64,000 nt of DNA, taken from assembly GCA_947561585.1 (NCBI GenBank), contig CANNZV010001038.1, forward strand, positions 62,001 to 126,000. Direction: 5' to 3'. The stretch is from Caprella mutica. Taxonomy: Eukaryota > Arthropoda > Malacostraca > Amphipoda > Caprellidae. The notes under the pieces are model-generated. The model saw only the letters and a list, made by a program, of their open reading frames with translations, was not told the DNA's origin and did no database searches. Shown here in pieces: positions 10,118 through 22,716 of the stretch. Both the position numbers and the translations under genes were made by a program. How positions within the stretch are numbered: position 1 is the stretch's first letter; each line of letters starts with the position of its first letter.

Positions 10118-12780
10118 AGCTAGTTTAAAGTGGGCCATTGGGTGAAACGTATGATTATAATGAGCGACTGTGTTATTTATAAAGACATGGTATAATGTTT
10201 ATTGGAAGATAAATAATGCATGTAATGTAGAGGGTGAGGAAATTATAGAAACAGAATGGTTAAAAAGAAATATGTACAGTACAGTTCGATTACGAAACGT
10301 TATGTTTAACTTCAATTCATTCACTTTGCCGTACTCTCCCTTTGAAACTCTAATCAATATTGCAGTTGTGAATATTAATTCCAAATGTACCGTTCTCGAT
10401 TCCAGTTGGTTGTGTTTTCTGCGGGTTCCTAGTAACTGAAGTTCGAGTTTCTCGGAAACTTGGATCTTCATTCCTTGTAATGAGTTTAATTTGGAAACTT
10501 CATTGCATCTCATTTCGGAAGGTTCTCCTCGTGATCTTACATCAAATATCGATTAGAGCAAAAGTTATGGGCTTGGAACTGCTCTTCGCTAGAAAATAGA
10601 GAAGAAATTGTGTAATGGCGCTTGCAATCTGAGCAGCAATGGCACATAAAGACTATAGTTATTACTTTATTGAATTTCTGTGTGACAATATCATTCCTGT
10701 CTTTTCAGTTTAAGTAACGGATGCATGAAAGTATTTTTTGTCTTATCATGTATGTATAGAAGGAATTCTTTAAAATATTTCCATATATTCACGCAAAAAC
10801 ACTTTTCTAAATATTGGTTTTTTATTCAGCTGTTCGAAGATGCCAAGATCAAAAATTACCGTAGAAGTGAATTTGTACTTACTTACAGCTATAAATTTTC
10901 TTGTCTCAATTCCATATATGTACCCAAAATGTTTCTAAAATAGCAACTTCGTATATAGTGGCTCCAAATTTAAAACAGTAGGATTAACTTGTTAAAACAT
11001 TTAAGATTTTTATATTTCAGTTCTATTTGCTATCTAGGTATATAATTTATTGTATTGTGTTCATATTGTAAAAACAGTGAGAATGTATATACTATATATT
11101 AATATAAGAAATATTATCCTTGTAATCAACTACATAATACAAAGGATCGTCTGCGAAGCCGTACATCAATCTTCATTTTCTGAAACTCAAGAAACTGTCC
11201 AAAATTACCCTTGCCATGCCTGTTATCATCATCATCTCAATCCATCACCATCAATGTTTCACTCCATCAAGTGAATGTAACAGACGTTGTACCCTCTCCT
11301 CCTTTCAACTAAATTGATTAATGATCATCATGTGCATGTACAGAGACATTACACAAACAATTATTCGGGAGAGAGGCCTGCAATGTGTACTTTCAGTAAT
11401 CACTTCAATATATCAGTCCATAGCTCATGAACAGTAGATCGAGTCATCTGTCTTTGGCTGACTAATGTAGGTCTATTTGTCTCAAAATTGGCCACAATTA
11501 TGCTTATTGTATCAGTTATTTATAAGACATTTTTAGTGACTTTTCTGTATTATTATAGTTTACTGAAATAATTGGTATACTATTTTATTAAAAACTACAA
11601 TATGTATCATATATATATATAGTATATTCTTGATAAAATGATAAGAATTATCATTTTTTTAAATCTTTTTAAATAAGTTTCAAACAGATAAATTACTACA
11701 TATCAATATTATTATATATCAACGAAAGATTCTCTTAGTAAATCTACATTAAACATATAACTTCATAATTTTGTATATTACACTTCTATATTCCACATAA
11801 TGTGTTTAACTTTCTATTTGTATGTTTTTCCCTGAAGCATCGGCAATGTCTTTGTAGATATAATTCCCACTTACTGCTCCTCCATAAAATTTCATTTAAC
11901 TGTTATGTTGCAGGCGTATCATTCCAGGAATGTTCTCTCTGATATTGGAATGGAGGAGAGAAAATTTCCGTAATGGAATAATACGTTCGTTGTTAAGTTG
12001 CACTTTATTCAGTACTTTCTTTGAAATAATATTGACATCATTGAATTCAAAGGCAAAATATTCAATTTGATTATTACAAATCTTATAATGATCGTTAAAA
12101 TATGATTTTTATCACTAATCATTAAAATTCAATACTATTATATTTTTTCTGTTATATAATTGAAGATATTTGAAATATATTCCATTTTTCACAGTAATTT
12201 ACAATTCTTTTAGATTGTATTAACGAATAGAATCAAATTATAACCTTAGTCTTCGAATATTATTTTGTTTGTAGTACAAAGATAATTAATGATTATTTAC
12301 CTAAAAATTTGATCATAAGACAAAATCAATTACCAAACTATGATATCAGCCCCCATCTATCATTCCTTCTCTTTGTGTTATTTATGGCTGTCGAAGTAAG
12401 AATAATTCCAGTCACTATTATTGTCGTCATTGTCATTTAAGTGTATATCGTCACGCATCATCCAGTCATAACTCTTATATTGTTCAGCATTTCTGTTCTT
12501 TCTTAGAATTACTTCTATAGCAAACTTGCCTGCCACCATATTCTTTATAGCTTGTGATAATGGAAGATGTAAATATAGTGCAATTTAAGCTAACTATTAC
12601 TTTACAGCTTTGGAATTATTTGTTACGTATGTCTCCATTAGAAAATTTAAATGTATACCAGGAATATATACTTAGTATAGGTGTTTAATTAAGTACCTGG
12701 AATTTAATTTTTTGATAATATAGTGTCTTGAACCTAGAAAAAATGAAGTAACGTATCTTATAAATTTGGCTGAACTTTAC
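10118..12780. other. AT-rich stretch, no gene recognised
   Basis: About 2.7 kb. Overlapping open frames at 10170-10439 (+) and 10199-10513 (-) have no recognisable domain. There is an (AT)n run near 11609-11621 and a perfect hairpin AAAATGATAA-GAA-TTATCATTTT at 11635-11657. Nothing else stands out. Confidence 0.45.
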
Positions 12781-13898
12781 CGTGAGCAGACAGAATGCTT
12801 ACGGACAAAATGCCTAACGGATAAAATGCCTAACGGACAAAATGCCTGACGGACAAAATGCCTGACGGACAAAATGCCTAACAGACAAAATACCTAACGG
12901 ACAAAATACCTAACGAACAAAATGCCTAACGAACAAAATGCCTAATGGACAAATTGCCTAACGGACAAAAACTTCTTATTTAATAAACTCCATATTTAAA
13001 TGAAAAGAGTCGATTAGAAAATAATGGAGTGATATCTGTAATAAAAAAGGATCATGGGTAAATTAAAAAATAATATTTTTTTCAATTTATGTTATACCTA
13101 AGTAAATAATATATACTTCATTCAGTTACATTTTAAAAAGGAAACTATATTTATATCCAAAAAAACGTCTAATACTAAGATAGTTTTATACCTTTGTGTA
13201 TTTAATTGCACATCTGCACTAACTTATATAAAAATTTAAATGATCTAACTTGCTTTAGAATTTTAAAACCCACCATAAACATCACTATAGATTGAACAAG
13301 ATTATAGTTATCTAATAAAATAACTGTATTTAAAAAAAAAATAAAAGGAGATGATAATACCTATACATAATAAAATAAACACTATTTTAAAATCAAAATA
13401 GAAGGGTATGATTATAGATATCTGATAAAAAAGTGAAAATAGAAGAAGATGATTATATAAAAACAGTCTAATTAATGGAAGTGATTTCAGTGATTTGTTA
13501 ATTTGAACAAACACTGTTGTGATAAATCATAAACACAAGAAAATAAGAAAGTGTTTACAATAATCACGCTGAGTTATAAATATTCATATTTAATGTGATA
13601 GTGATTTAATAAACTCTCACTGAGACAAAGCTCTATGTTTCCACTTGGTTTTACTTATAAGAAATTAGAAACCTTTGTCCACTATTCTCATATTGAAAAT
13701 AAATTTATAATACATTTAAGAATAACCAAAGAAGTCCGTAAGGCATTTTGTCTCCTAGGCATTTTGTCCGTTAGGCATTTCACCCGTAAGCATTTTGCCC
13801 GTAAGCATTCTGTCCTTAGGCATTTTGTCTGTTAGGTCTTTTGTCCGTTAGGCATTTTGTCCGTTAGACATTTTGTCCATAAGCATTTTGTCCTAGTA
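12781..13898. mobile_element. Foldback-like element with tandem-repeat arms
   Basis: The left arm (12785-12972) is about 11 copies of a 17-bp unit, ACGGACAAAATGCCTAA. The right arm (13737-13898) is about 9 copies of the same unit in the opposite orientation (GTCCGTTAGGCATTTT). The 11-bp sequence CTGAACTTTAC lies immediately outside both ends, at 12770-12780 and 13899-13909, as expected of a target-site duplication. The 760-bp middle is AT-rich and encodes no transposase; a hydrophobic minus-strand frame at 13308-13514 looks like chance. The layout resembles Drosophila FB elements, which have tandemly repeated inverted ends and target duplications of about 9 bp, in the Mutator-like range. The superfamily is inferred, not shown. 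Confidence 0.85.
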
Positions 13899-14002
13899 CT
13901 GAACTTTACAGTGTATTTGTAAATATATCAGTGTGCGTTATTTCAGTATTTTTCACTCTGATACTAAATGTCTCGCTACAAATTGCTGATTATATGTGTG
14001 TT

Positions 14003-14097
14003 CATAGGGCTGATAATAGGTTGTGAGAGTGCTTGTAGGGCTGATAATAGCTAGTGAGAGTGCTTACAGGTGCTTATGGGGCTGATAATAGCTTATG
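14003..14097. repeat. Short degenerate repeat, about 3 copies
   Basis: GGGCTGATAATAG occurs at about 14007, 14039 and 14079, the first two each followed by a GTGAGAGTGCTT segment. Spacing varies (32 and 40 bp), so it is a small irregular array. Confidence 0.8.
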
Positions 14098-14608
14098 GAG
14101 AGGTTAAGAAGAGGCTAAGTGGTTACTTCAGGAGATTGGATGGAATTATCCGCCCTCTCAAGATTGTTTGACAACTTAGCAAATTAAGAAGGATTGATGA
14201 AAACTATGTTTCGTTTATTTTCGCTTATTGATTAAATGAGGCAAGGTTTTATGTATTCTTTATTATAGTGATTAAGTTTATTAAGTATATCAGAGAGTTA
14301 TTTAGATATTTACTGGTGAATATAAGTTTTCCAACTCTTCAATAATTACTAACTTCAGCTGCATGTTCATTTTCTACCAAACTCCCGTCACTTCATTTAC
14401 TATTCATGCAGTAGATTAACCGTAGAGTTTGACACTTCAATATTGTAGTCCCGATGGAACTTCGTCACTAAAATTTCCACTCCCACCACCGACAGTTCAA
14501 TAATTAACATCTAAATAGAAAGGAGATTGCCTGGCAGTAGATTTTTAGCTCGGACATGGTTAGTTGGTGTGAATGTATTTGATTTATGACCCTATATACT
14601 AATACACA

Positions 14609-14640
14609 GTTGGCTGGCTTGTTGGTTGGCTGGTTGGTTG
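14609..14640. repeat. Microsatellite (TTGG)n, imperfect
   Basis: TTGGCTGG and TTGGTTGG repeats over about 32 bp. Confidence 0.85.
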
Positions 14641-14734
14641 CAAGAAACATGTCACGCTTTACCATTCCAGATATGATATAATTCCAAGACTTGCTAAAAT
14701 CCAATATACAATGAATCCAGGATGCAAATAGTGC

Positions 14735-15075
14735 TGGATTTCCAAGAAATGTTGAGTTTTCCAAAAATGAGGTGTTTAAAATGTGAGATTTCAAAAATGT
14801 GAGTTTTCAATTAATCCGAATTTTCAAAAATTGCAGGGATTTAGAAAAATGTGTGATTTCCAAAAAATGTGGAATTTCAAAATAAGGCTGGATTTCCAAA
14901 AAATACAGGATTTCTAAAAAATCTTTAAATCCGGGAAAAATCGAAAAAGTCGGAAAACTCAAAATTCTAAAATACATTAAAAAAGCTTTGAAGACCAAAA
15001 ATACTGACAACTGAAAAAGCCGGAAAACCAAAAATCTGTATTACCAAAAACAATAGAAAAAGAAAAATCCTACAA
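14735..15075. repeat. Degenerate A-rich repeat
   Basis: Phrases such as GGATTTCCAAAAAATG, GATTTCTAAAAAAT and GAAAAAGTCGGAAAAC recur every 20-30 bp with much divergence, suggesting an old minisatellite. Similar AATCCGGATAAT-like phrases continue weakly to about 15390. The minus-strand frame 14807-15031 (FLEI/FSK-like repeats) is a by-product. Confidence 0.6.
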
Positions 15076-15398
15076 AATATATTTTCGGATAAGCGAAAAA
15101 AATCTGAATAACAAATTAATCTAAATAACAATGAAATTCAAATACTTTTTCAAATATTCAGTTAGTTTTAACCTGATAATTTAAAAAAAATCACGTCTGT
15201 CATTTTTGTCAGGCAGGTATAAATACACTAGAGAAATCTGGATAATAGAAAATCCACAATCTGGCCAACAGGAAAAGGCGAATTAAAAATTATCCAAATA
15301 ACAGATTTCGGGGTTAAAAATCCAGATAATTGAAAATAAGGAAACTAATTTGCATGAAAATATGTTTGAAAAAAATATCCGAATAATTTGAAGGAGTA

Positions 15399-15737
15399 CT
15401 AATAATAACATTTGGGTGATTTTGCAAACGATTTTGCATCCCAAAAGCATGAGTTATGGTCGTCTTTTACCTCTACAACAAACTCTCTATTCTCATCTCC
15501 AGTGCCTGAGTTATTGTCGTCTTTTACCTCTACAAGAAACTCTCTATTCTCATCTCCAGTGCCTGAGTTATGGTCGTCTTTTACCTCTACATTGTTTTCT
15601 TTCACTCCAAATAGGTTTGCTAAATAACGTGATTTATCAACCACAAAAAGAGGCAGAAATATCTACAGACAGCTTTGGAAATGTCCTCATTTGTCTAAGT
15701 TCAGCATTCATACAAGGAATGAATTTCTTACCAAAGA
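15399..15737 (-). pseudogene. Possible decayed exon with a 19-residue acidic repeat
   Basis: On the minus strand a good splice acceptor (T-rich tract ending in CAG, 15738-15740) precedes an open frame containing KKFIPCMNAELRQMRTF and stopping at GGT TGA near 15640. From there a second frame, one base out of step across a T run, continues to 15399. It holds VVDKSRYLANLFG, then the acidic unit VEVKDDHNSGTGDENREF repeated about 2.6 times, the repeat being exactly 57 bp and thus frame-keeping. No start codon is needed if this is an internal or terminal exon. I do not recognise the family. The frame break suggests a pseudogene or a sequencing error; it could also be chance, since the opposite strand is open too. 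Confidence 0.3.
15451..15600. repeat. 57-bp direct repeat, about 2.6 copies
   Basis: GAGTTATGGTCGTCTTTTAC starts at 15451, 15508 and 15565. Copies differ at only a few positions. The length is a multiple of three, so both strands stay open across it. Confidence 0.95.
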
Positions 15738-17526
15738 CTGAAAAATAAAATAATCCCCTAGTGTCTAATATTGAGCAAGTCAGATCAATTATTGTATTAT
15801 AAGTTATTATCAATTAACATTATATTTATTTGGATTTTTCTCTTTTAATTGTATTGAAATCGTTCACCTTTTGCTTGAAATTAAACAAAAAGATCTTATA
15901 TTAACTATTAAATCATTGTTTAATATCACAATATTAAAAGAATATATATATATATATAAAGCTGAGGGAAATCTCATAAAATCTAATTTTAGATTGAATT
16001 CATTTTAATCAAATGTCTTTTGTTTCTTTGATTGAAATGATATCTTTTAAATGTAACCTCGAGCAGCTGTACAGTGATTCGCAAGAAAATACAGTCACTT
16101 CTGAAATGATGGCACTGCTCTGAGAATGACTGTAAATTTAATTTATTATTCGCAGTTTCTGACATGGCGAATAAATTATTTATTATTATATTGAAATGTT
16201 TCTGAAAGAAATTCCGCATATGAGAGCTTCATTTCATTAATATCTGCCTGATTTAATCTCACTGAATTATAATAGTTCAATTCAAGGGTTTAACATATAG
16301 TTTATATAGAAAATGAAATCATAATTTGAACCTGTTTATTGAAAACTGATAATTATTGTCTTAAAAAAAAAAAAAAAAAATTATAACACATTCCAGATTC
16401 TCAAATTTTATATATTGATTTATTCTTTGTATTTGACTTACTTTTCTGTTCAAAGTAAGTTGTAATAGAACTCGCTTTCACCGAGATTATATACAACTAA
16501 TATTGATATAATCCATCTCTCAATGGTTGGTAAAAATAAAAATAGTGAACAACCATTTATAGAAAAATTTCGTATTTTTATAACTAGTTTAGTTTCTCGT
16601 ATTAATAAATATATTCAACATCTATAGTTCTAATGAAATTCATTTGCAGCAGTACTTCAGTTATAACTTTATTTTATTTATTTAAAATAAAATTAACAAA
16701 GAGACGATTTTTTATATCGACCAAAATGACCACTATTTCACGAATACTTTTTTCCGAAAATTATATTATTATATTTTATTATATTTTATTTAATAAAGTT
16801 AGACTTTATTTTGAAGTTCAATGATAAATCAGATCAATTGTTTATATTCAGTGGTTATTCTCAGGGGAACGTCACAGTACTCGGAAAGTGAATTTTCTAG
16901 GTCAATTAGAAATTTCTAAAAGTCGGACTGTTCCATGACCTATGTTGACATGCATTTTCCAAGTACTTTCATTGTCAAGTCTCCTATAATACATTTCGTA
17001 GTAATTTTCTTCCTCTTTAAAATACTAACCTTTCCTCTTCCTTTTCCTCCACGAGATGCAGTTTATTGATTTTCTTTGCCTCAATTAGCCGGCCTGTTTT
17101 CCTCTCGCGGAATTTATTACAGAGTTTCGCCTCATTTTTCTTCATTTGTGTGGAGAGAACTGCAAATTTAGCGGAGAATGTAAGCCGCAGCTACTTTACC
17201 AGTTCTTCTTGACTACAGCCACGTTAATTTGCTGGAAAGAGTGTGTGTTTATGCACAATTGCGCATGTTATTAGACTGCAAAGAGAGAGACTTGTTTTAT
17301 TTATGCATACTTGCTATGACTAGGTATGCTTGGAAATATCTAGGCAGAATATATCTCTGCAAAAACTATCTAGACGAAACAAAAGTATCGCTTGTTTTGT
17401 ATCTCAAAAAATTAAAAAGATGTTTGCCTATAGTCACAGTTGATGTTTTCTTCGTGTGTTATATAGTATCTATATATTCCAATAAATTAATGTTAAACCC
17501 AGTGAATTTTTATAGTCGAACTTGTG
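15738..17526. other. AT-rich stretch, no gene recognised
   Basis: Contains an (AT)n run at 15942-15958 and an A18 tract at 16363-16380. Open frames at 15989-16219 (-), 16633-16824 (+) and 17229-17549 (+) show no domain or motif. At 17040-17225 the sequence is somewhat GC-richer, without a recognisable exon. Confidence 0.45.
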
Positions 17527-18540
17527 CAGCAAATATTATTCAAATTTAAATTCCAAGCAAGATGAACAGCGAATATTGTTAAAATGGAAAATTCCAAGCA
17601 AGATGAACAGCAATAATTATTCAAATTGTAAATTCCAAACAAGATGAACAGCAATAATTATTCAAATTGTAAGTTCCAAGCAAGATGAACAGCAATAATT
17701 ATTCAAATTGTAAGTTCTAAGCAAGATGAACAGCAATAATTATTCAAATTGTAAGTTCCAAGCAAGATGAACAGCAATAATTATTCAAATTGTAAATTCC
17801 AAGCAAGATGAACAGGAAATATTATTCAAATTGTAAATTCCAAACAAGATGAACAGCAATAATTATTCAAATTGTAAGTTCCAAGCAAGATGATCAGCAA
17901 TAATTATTCAAATTGTAAGTTCCAAGCAAGATGAACAGCAATAATTATTCAAATTGTAAATTCCAAGCAAGATTAACAGCAATAATTATTCAAATTGTAA
18001 GTTCCAAGCAAGATGAACAGCAATAATTATTCAAATTGTAAGTTCCAAGCAAGATGAACAGCAATAATTATTCAAATTGTAAGTTCCAAGCAAGATGAAC
18101 AGCAATAATTATTCAAATTGTAAGTTCCAAGCAAGATGAACAGCAATAATTATTCAAATTGTAAGTTCCAAGCAAGATGAACAGCAATAATTATTCAAAT
18201 TGTAAGTTCCAAGCAAGATGAACAGCAATAATTATTCAAATTGTAAGTTCCAAGCAAGATGAACAGCAATAATTATTCAAATTGTAAGTTCCAAGCAAGA
18301 TGAACAGCAATAATTATTCAAATTGTAAGTTCCAAGCAAGATGAACAGCAATAATTATTCAAATTGTAAGTTCCAAGCAAGATGAACAGCAATAATTATT
18401 CAAATTGTAAGTTCCAAGCAAGATGAACAGCAATAATTATTCAAATTGTAAGTTCCAAGCAAGATGATCAGCAATAATTATTCAAATTGTAAATTCCAAG
18501 CAAGATGAACAGCAAATATTATTAAAATGGTAAATTCCCA
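17527..18540. repeat. Minisatellite, 41-bp unit, about 24 copies
   Basis: AAGATGAACAGCAATAATTA recurs every 41 bp, for example at 17641 and 17682. The interior is very homogeneous (AAATTGTAAGTTCC). The outermost copies at both ends instead carry TTAAAATGG and AAATTCC variants, as if an older, shorter array had expanded from inside. Confidence 0.97.
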
Positions 18541-18684
18541 CAAAATGTAACTGGTGGCCATAGTTACTCCACACCACTGGTGAATTTCTTCGCTTCTTTC
18601 AACGGTAAACAAACAGCTGAGTCAGCGGAAAAAAATCCACAAAAGAATGTTAAAATGCGTCACCAAATCTTTTATTGAAGTTTA

Positions 18685-18816
18685 GGGTATATTCTGAGTT
18701 ATCGGACTGTTCCACATTTTCGATCTTATAGGAAAAAATTATTTTGATTTTTATTATATACATTTTTTTCTAACGTTATCGAAAACCTGGAACAGTTCAA
18801 TAACACAGATTTTACT
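18685..18816. mobile_element. Family 1 inverted-repeat element, short form
   Basis: GGGTATATTCTGAGTTATCG at the left with CTGTTCCACATTTTCGATC; the right half reads GATCGAAAA-like then CCTGGAACAGTTCAATAAC. TA precedes the left end. The central core is missing. Confidence 0.82.
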
Positions 18817-20250
18817 CTCTGAAATATTAATGTTTTTTCAAATCCAAAAATATCAATATAGCTGTCTCTTTTCTTCAGATTTTATGAAATTATAAATAAT
18901 AAATAAGTAAGTCTTATTATAAATAATAAAATAAGTCTAATAATAAATAGTATAAAAATATTCGAAGTCTAAAACTATAGTTATATATGTGGCCAATATA
19001 TAGACAATATTTTCGATTAAAAATAGGAACCTATGGAACCTATTCAACTTGAATAGTTGTTTAATTGTTTAAAATATTATAGTATTATTGTATTATGTTA
19101 CATTTCCTCTCAATAAAATAAATTCCTACTTCGCTATACTGTCGAGTCCCTTTGAAATAATTCACCATTTTATGCGCAGCTTTAGGTCATTTGCAGCAGT
19201 TTTAGAATCTATTACCAAGTTTTGTTTGTTTAAATTCTAGCCTGGGGGAAGAACACTGCATTGATGTACTGTATGCATAGAACTTCAATGTATGTAATTA
19301 CAATGTATAATTTAGCTCTTTTGAAAGCTTGACCCTATTCACCTGAGGCTGTTTGTTTGATGCAGTCACTCTGCTGATCAACACACAAACAAAATAATTG
19401 ATATACAGTATGGGCCACAAAAATGTTTCTGCTTTTTCAAATACTTATAAATCGTTAACCAATGGACGAAAAAACTGTAACTTGGTCTCTTTTTTTCTGC
19501 CTCTTATTGTACATACAATTAACAGGTAAAAACTATTTTCTACAGTAGATATGATCATGAAAGCGAATTTAACGATATTCTAATTGTGTTTGTGTTTCAT
19601 ACGTACGTTACGCTTTTCAGATAAAAAATATTTGATTAGGGGTTATAGAAACTATATAGAATAAAGTAAAGGATACTATGGTAATAATTTTAATGGAAAT
19701 TCAACCCACAAATAAAATAGGAAATAAATTCACTAGAATAGAAAAATATATTCTGTACAATTTATAATAATTAAGAAAATAGCACAGATATGAATATGAT
19801 AGCATTTATGCAATACTATTTTTCTTATATATGTTTTCCCTTTTATTTCAGACTATCCAATGGTTGGAGTAATGGAACAGTGAGAGTGAGTGTTTTAAAC
19901 CTCTTCAAACGTGTTAGGTACTTCAGGTAATTATTACTCGAGTGATAGTAATTTAAATGTTGTATCATCAACTTCCTGTCGATATGTTATGAATCAATTG
20001 ATTTATTATTGTGTGACATTGATTATATCGACTTTTTGGATCTCTATTCTTATATTCAAATTTATTTTTATTTTATTTTATATTTTTTTGAAAGAAGAAA
20101 AAACGATTAGTCTGAGGAATTCAATAAATTTCCCAAAGAAAGAAAGATTTCTTCCTGGGATAATAAGTGTATATCCCAGGAATAAATCATCCTTTCCTGG
20201 GAAAAATAGGCACATGATATCAGTGCACCGGATCATCTTATAGGATTAAA
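18817..20250. other. AT-rich stretch, no gene recognised
   Basis: The open frame at 19911-20243 is AT-rich and hydrophobic with no recognisable feature. A palindromic stretch TCCTGGGATA..TATCCCAGGA lies at about 20153-20183 and has a diverged relative near 54632-54660. Otherwise nothing. Confidence 0.45.
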
Positions 20251-20309
20251 CGATTCGTTTTTTTATATGACCGAAGATGTAGTACTGACTAATAATTCGG
20301 AACTTACCC
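20251..20309. mobile_element. Family 1 element, right half only
   Basis: TTTTTTATATGACCGAAGAT followed by a diverged CTGACTAATAATTCGGAAC and the end TTACCC then TA. No left half is visible within the preceding 200 bp. Confidence 0.75.
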
Positions 20310-20564
20310 TAGTTTTATTTTATAGCTTCAATATTATAATTCATATTTTCAAATATTATTTTATTTATATATATTTAGAAAGTGCGTTAATATTCTTAAT
20401 TAACTCAGCTTGCCCTTTTTAATACCATTGTTAGGAAACAAAGTAATTTATTGTTATTTTATTATAACTTTGGAGGTGGTTAGGAGACGCTAACTTTCAG
20501 TTTAGTATTCCCAGAGAGGAGGTGAGGGGAAAAAGAAAAAGTTGAAAAGGGGAAATAAGTTTAA

Positions 20565-20915
20565 AGGGAAAAATGTGGGTAATTGCGTGGGAAAGTTTTA
20601 CCAAATGGAAAATAATTTTACCTAATGGAAAATAATTTTACCTAATGGAAAATAATTTTACCTAATGGAAAATAATTTTACCAAATGGAAAATAACTTTA
20701 CCTAATGGAAAATGGGGAAAATTATGGTGGGAAAATTTTACCCAATGGAAAATGTAAGTAATTATGATCGAAATTTTCCTTAACAGAAATAGGAGTAATT
20801 ATGTGGGAAAATTTTACCAAACGGAAAATGTGAGCAATTGTGGAGGGAATTTTTTTAATTAATTCTAAATGCAAAATGTGGTTAATTATAGTGGGATAAT
20901 ATTAGCCAAAGAAAT
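20565..20915. repeat. Minisatellite, 20-bp core within degenerate ~40-60-bp units
   Basis: AATAATTTTACCTAATGGAA repeats every 20 bp about six times between 20596 and 20718. On both sides are longer, looser units of the form AAAATGTG..TAATTATG..GGGAAAATTTTACC. The 20-bp block looks like a recent expansion of the shared part of an older repeat. Confidence 0.9.
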
Positions 20916-21180
20916 TAGAAGGTTGATATATCACTTTGTAAATTGTGTTTACATCATCATCATTATGCTAGTACTATTATTGGAATCTCAATTAATTAAT
21001 CTGTTTATACTTCATAGTGAACTTTTCTAGCATAGTATTTGTTTAAAATGGAAATAATATTAATTCATTATAATATTCAGAATATAATTGATATTACATT
21101 AATTTTGCTTATTGATGGGTATAATCTCAATCGTGTTATCTATTTTTTTTATCAATTCCTCCAAATAGAGCCAAGAAATT

Positions 21181-21286
21181 CCCCCCCCCCCCACTCCCCC
21201 GTTGTCAATCGAGTTACCTAATCAGCTCAGAGTTATCTCCCCCCCCCCCATCTTTAACCCCCTCATTCCCCTGTCTCAGCCCCCCA
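21181..21286. repeat. C-tract cluster
   Basis: A C12 run at 21181, a C11 run at 21239 and several C4-C6 runs lie within about 100 bp. The complementary strand has enough G-runs to form a G-quadruplex. The surroundings are strongly AT-rich. Confidence 0.85.
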
Positions 21287-21687
21287 ATAATTGCATTAGG
21301 AACTGCTTTGTGTTTCCACCATCTGGGGAGTGGAAAATAAACCAGAATTCCCCCGGGGGAATCGTTAATATTTAGGTTTGTCAAAGAATAGTTTCACAAT
21401 TGAAATTTATTTCTATTTTAAATGTGGAAAATATCTGTCCACAAAATCTGTCCACCATATTTTCCCACCAAAAAAAAAACATTGTCCATTTTTTAAATTA
21501 CTTCAGCTTCTTCATTGGATTTTCTAGTACCAATTAAATTTCTTCAATTTACTCAGTCATTATATTACCCAAACGAGAAAAATTATTCCCTAAATGTCCA
21601 TAAATATATTCTTCTTGCCTGGATACTGTCCGATAATTTCCTAAATCATCCTTTTTTATTTTCGAGTGTTCAATCTCACATCCTATA

Positions 21688-21870
21688 GGGAAGTTTACGA
21701 ATCATCGCTCAGTTTCACATTTTCGATCATATAAGAAAAACTATATAATAATTAGTATATAATTTTTCTCTCAGTTGGTATATATTTGATAAAAATTAAA
21801 TAATTTTTTTTATATCGTTTTTTTTATATGACCGAAGATCTGGAACCGACCGACAATTTGTAACTTACCC
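21688..21870. mobile_element. Family 1 inverted-repeat element
   Basis: TA|GGGAAGTTTACGAATCATCG at the left; CGACAATTTGTAACTTACCC|TA at the right, with TATATGACCGAAGATCTGGA before it. The core palindrome is largely lost. Confidence 0.9.
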
Positions 21871-22716
21871 TACATGCTCTTTCTGTTCATATTTCAGTTA
21901 TTTTTATTATTTTGATAACGTTTCCGGTGCCAATCATCCCGTATTTACGGGTCCCATTTCATAGTGGAAAGTAATCAACTCCTTCTCTCTATCTCTGATA
22001 GTGCTAATTAAAAAATAAATTAGGATTTTTATCATCTCCAGATTCATTTAGCTCTGGTGTTTCATCATCAGTTGAATCACATTTATATGCTGTTTGTAAT
22101 GTTTGGTATATGCTAACAAAGTAAGAATTATTTAATCATTTTCCAAAACTGAATATTGTATAAAATATTGAATGTGATAATAGTGGGTTATTAATTGCGA
22201 ATAATTCATTAAATATAGTTAGAAATGGAGAGAATGTTATGGTAACTTTGTTATGTTATTTTTAAGCGATATAGAAGTGGATATAAAGTGGTTCCTGTAA
22301 CTTTTAAAATTTAATTGTAAAAAAACTATCAGAAATTTGAGAGACAATTGATTCACCTTTATTAATTTTCTTTACATTTTATTCTTTGCAAATGATTTAC
22401 AATTACATTTTGTCATTTATTAAATATACGCTTTACCATGTTCAGTGTTAGACTTAAATATATTTAAACATCTATAGTTTCAATTTATTGGGTTATACTA
22501 TGTTTAAGATCTAAAAATGTTTATCAGAATGATTTTAATATCGCCCCAAAAGTGTCGAGATATGAATAATTAGTAATTTAAATGAACTTTCAAACTTTGA
22601 AGTACATTAAGCATTTCCATTCTAGAGGATAAACTCCTCAGTCATCTCATATCAACAAAGTGCTAAACACTAACTTTGTACAAGCTAAGTCTTACACTTT
22701 TGCTAACTTTTCGGGT
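21871..22716. other. AT-rich stretch with one stray 60-bp-array-like monomer
   Basis: At about 21925-21960, CCCGTATTTACGGG plus TCCC..TATCATAGT-like sequence resembles the unit of the 60-bp array at 58287. The rest shows no recognisable gene. Confidence 0.5.

Noticed and set aside
12973..13736. Transposase within the foldback-like element
   Set aside because: Only short AT-rich hydrophobic frames are present; no catalytic motif.
17229..17549. 106-codon plus-strand frame
   Set aside because: No recognisable domain; it ends at the edge of the 41-bp array.
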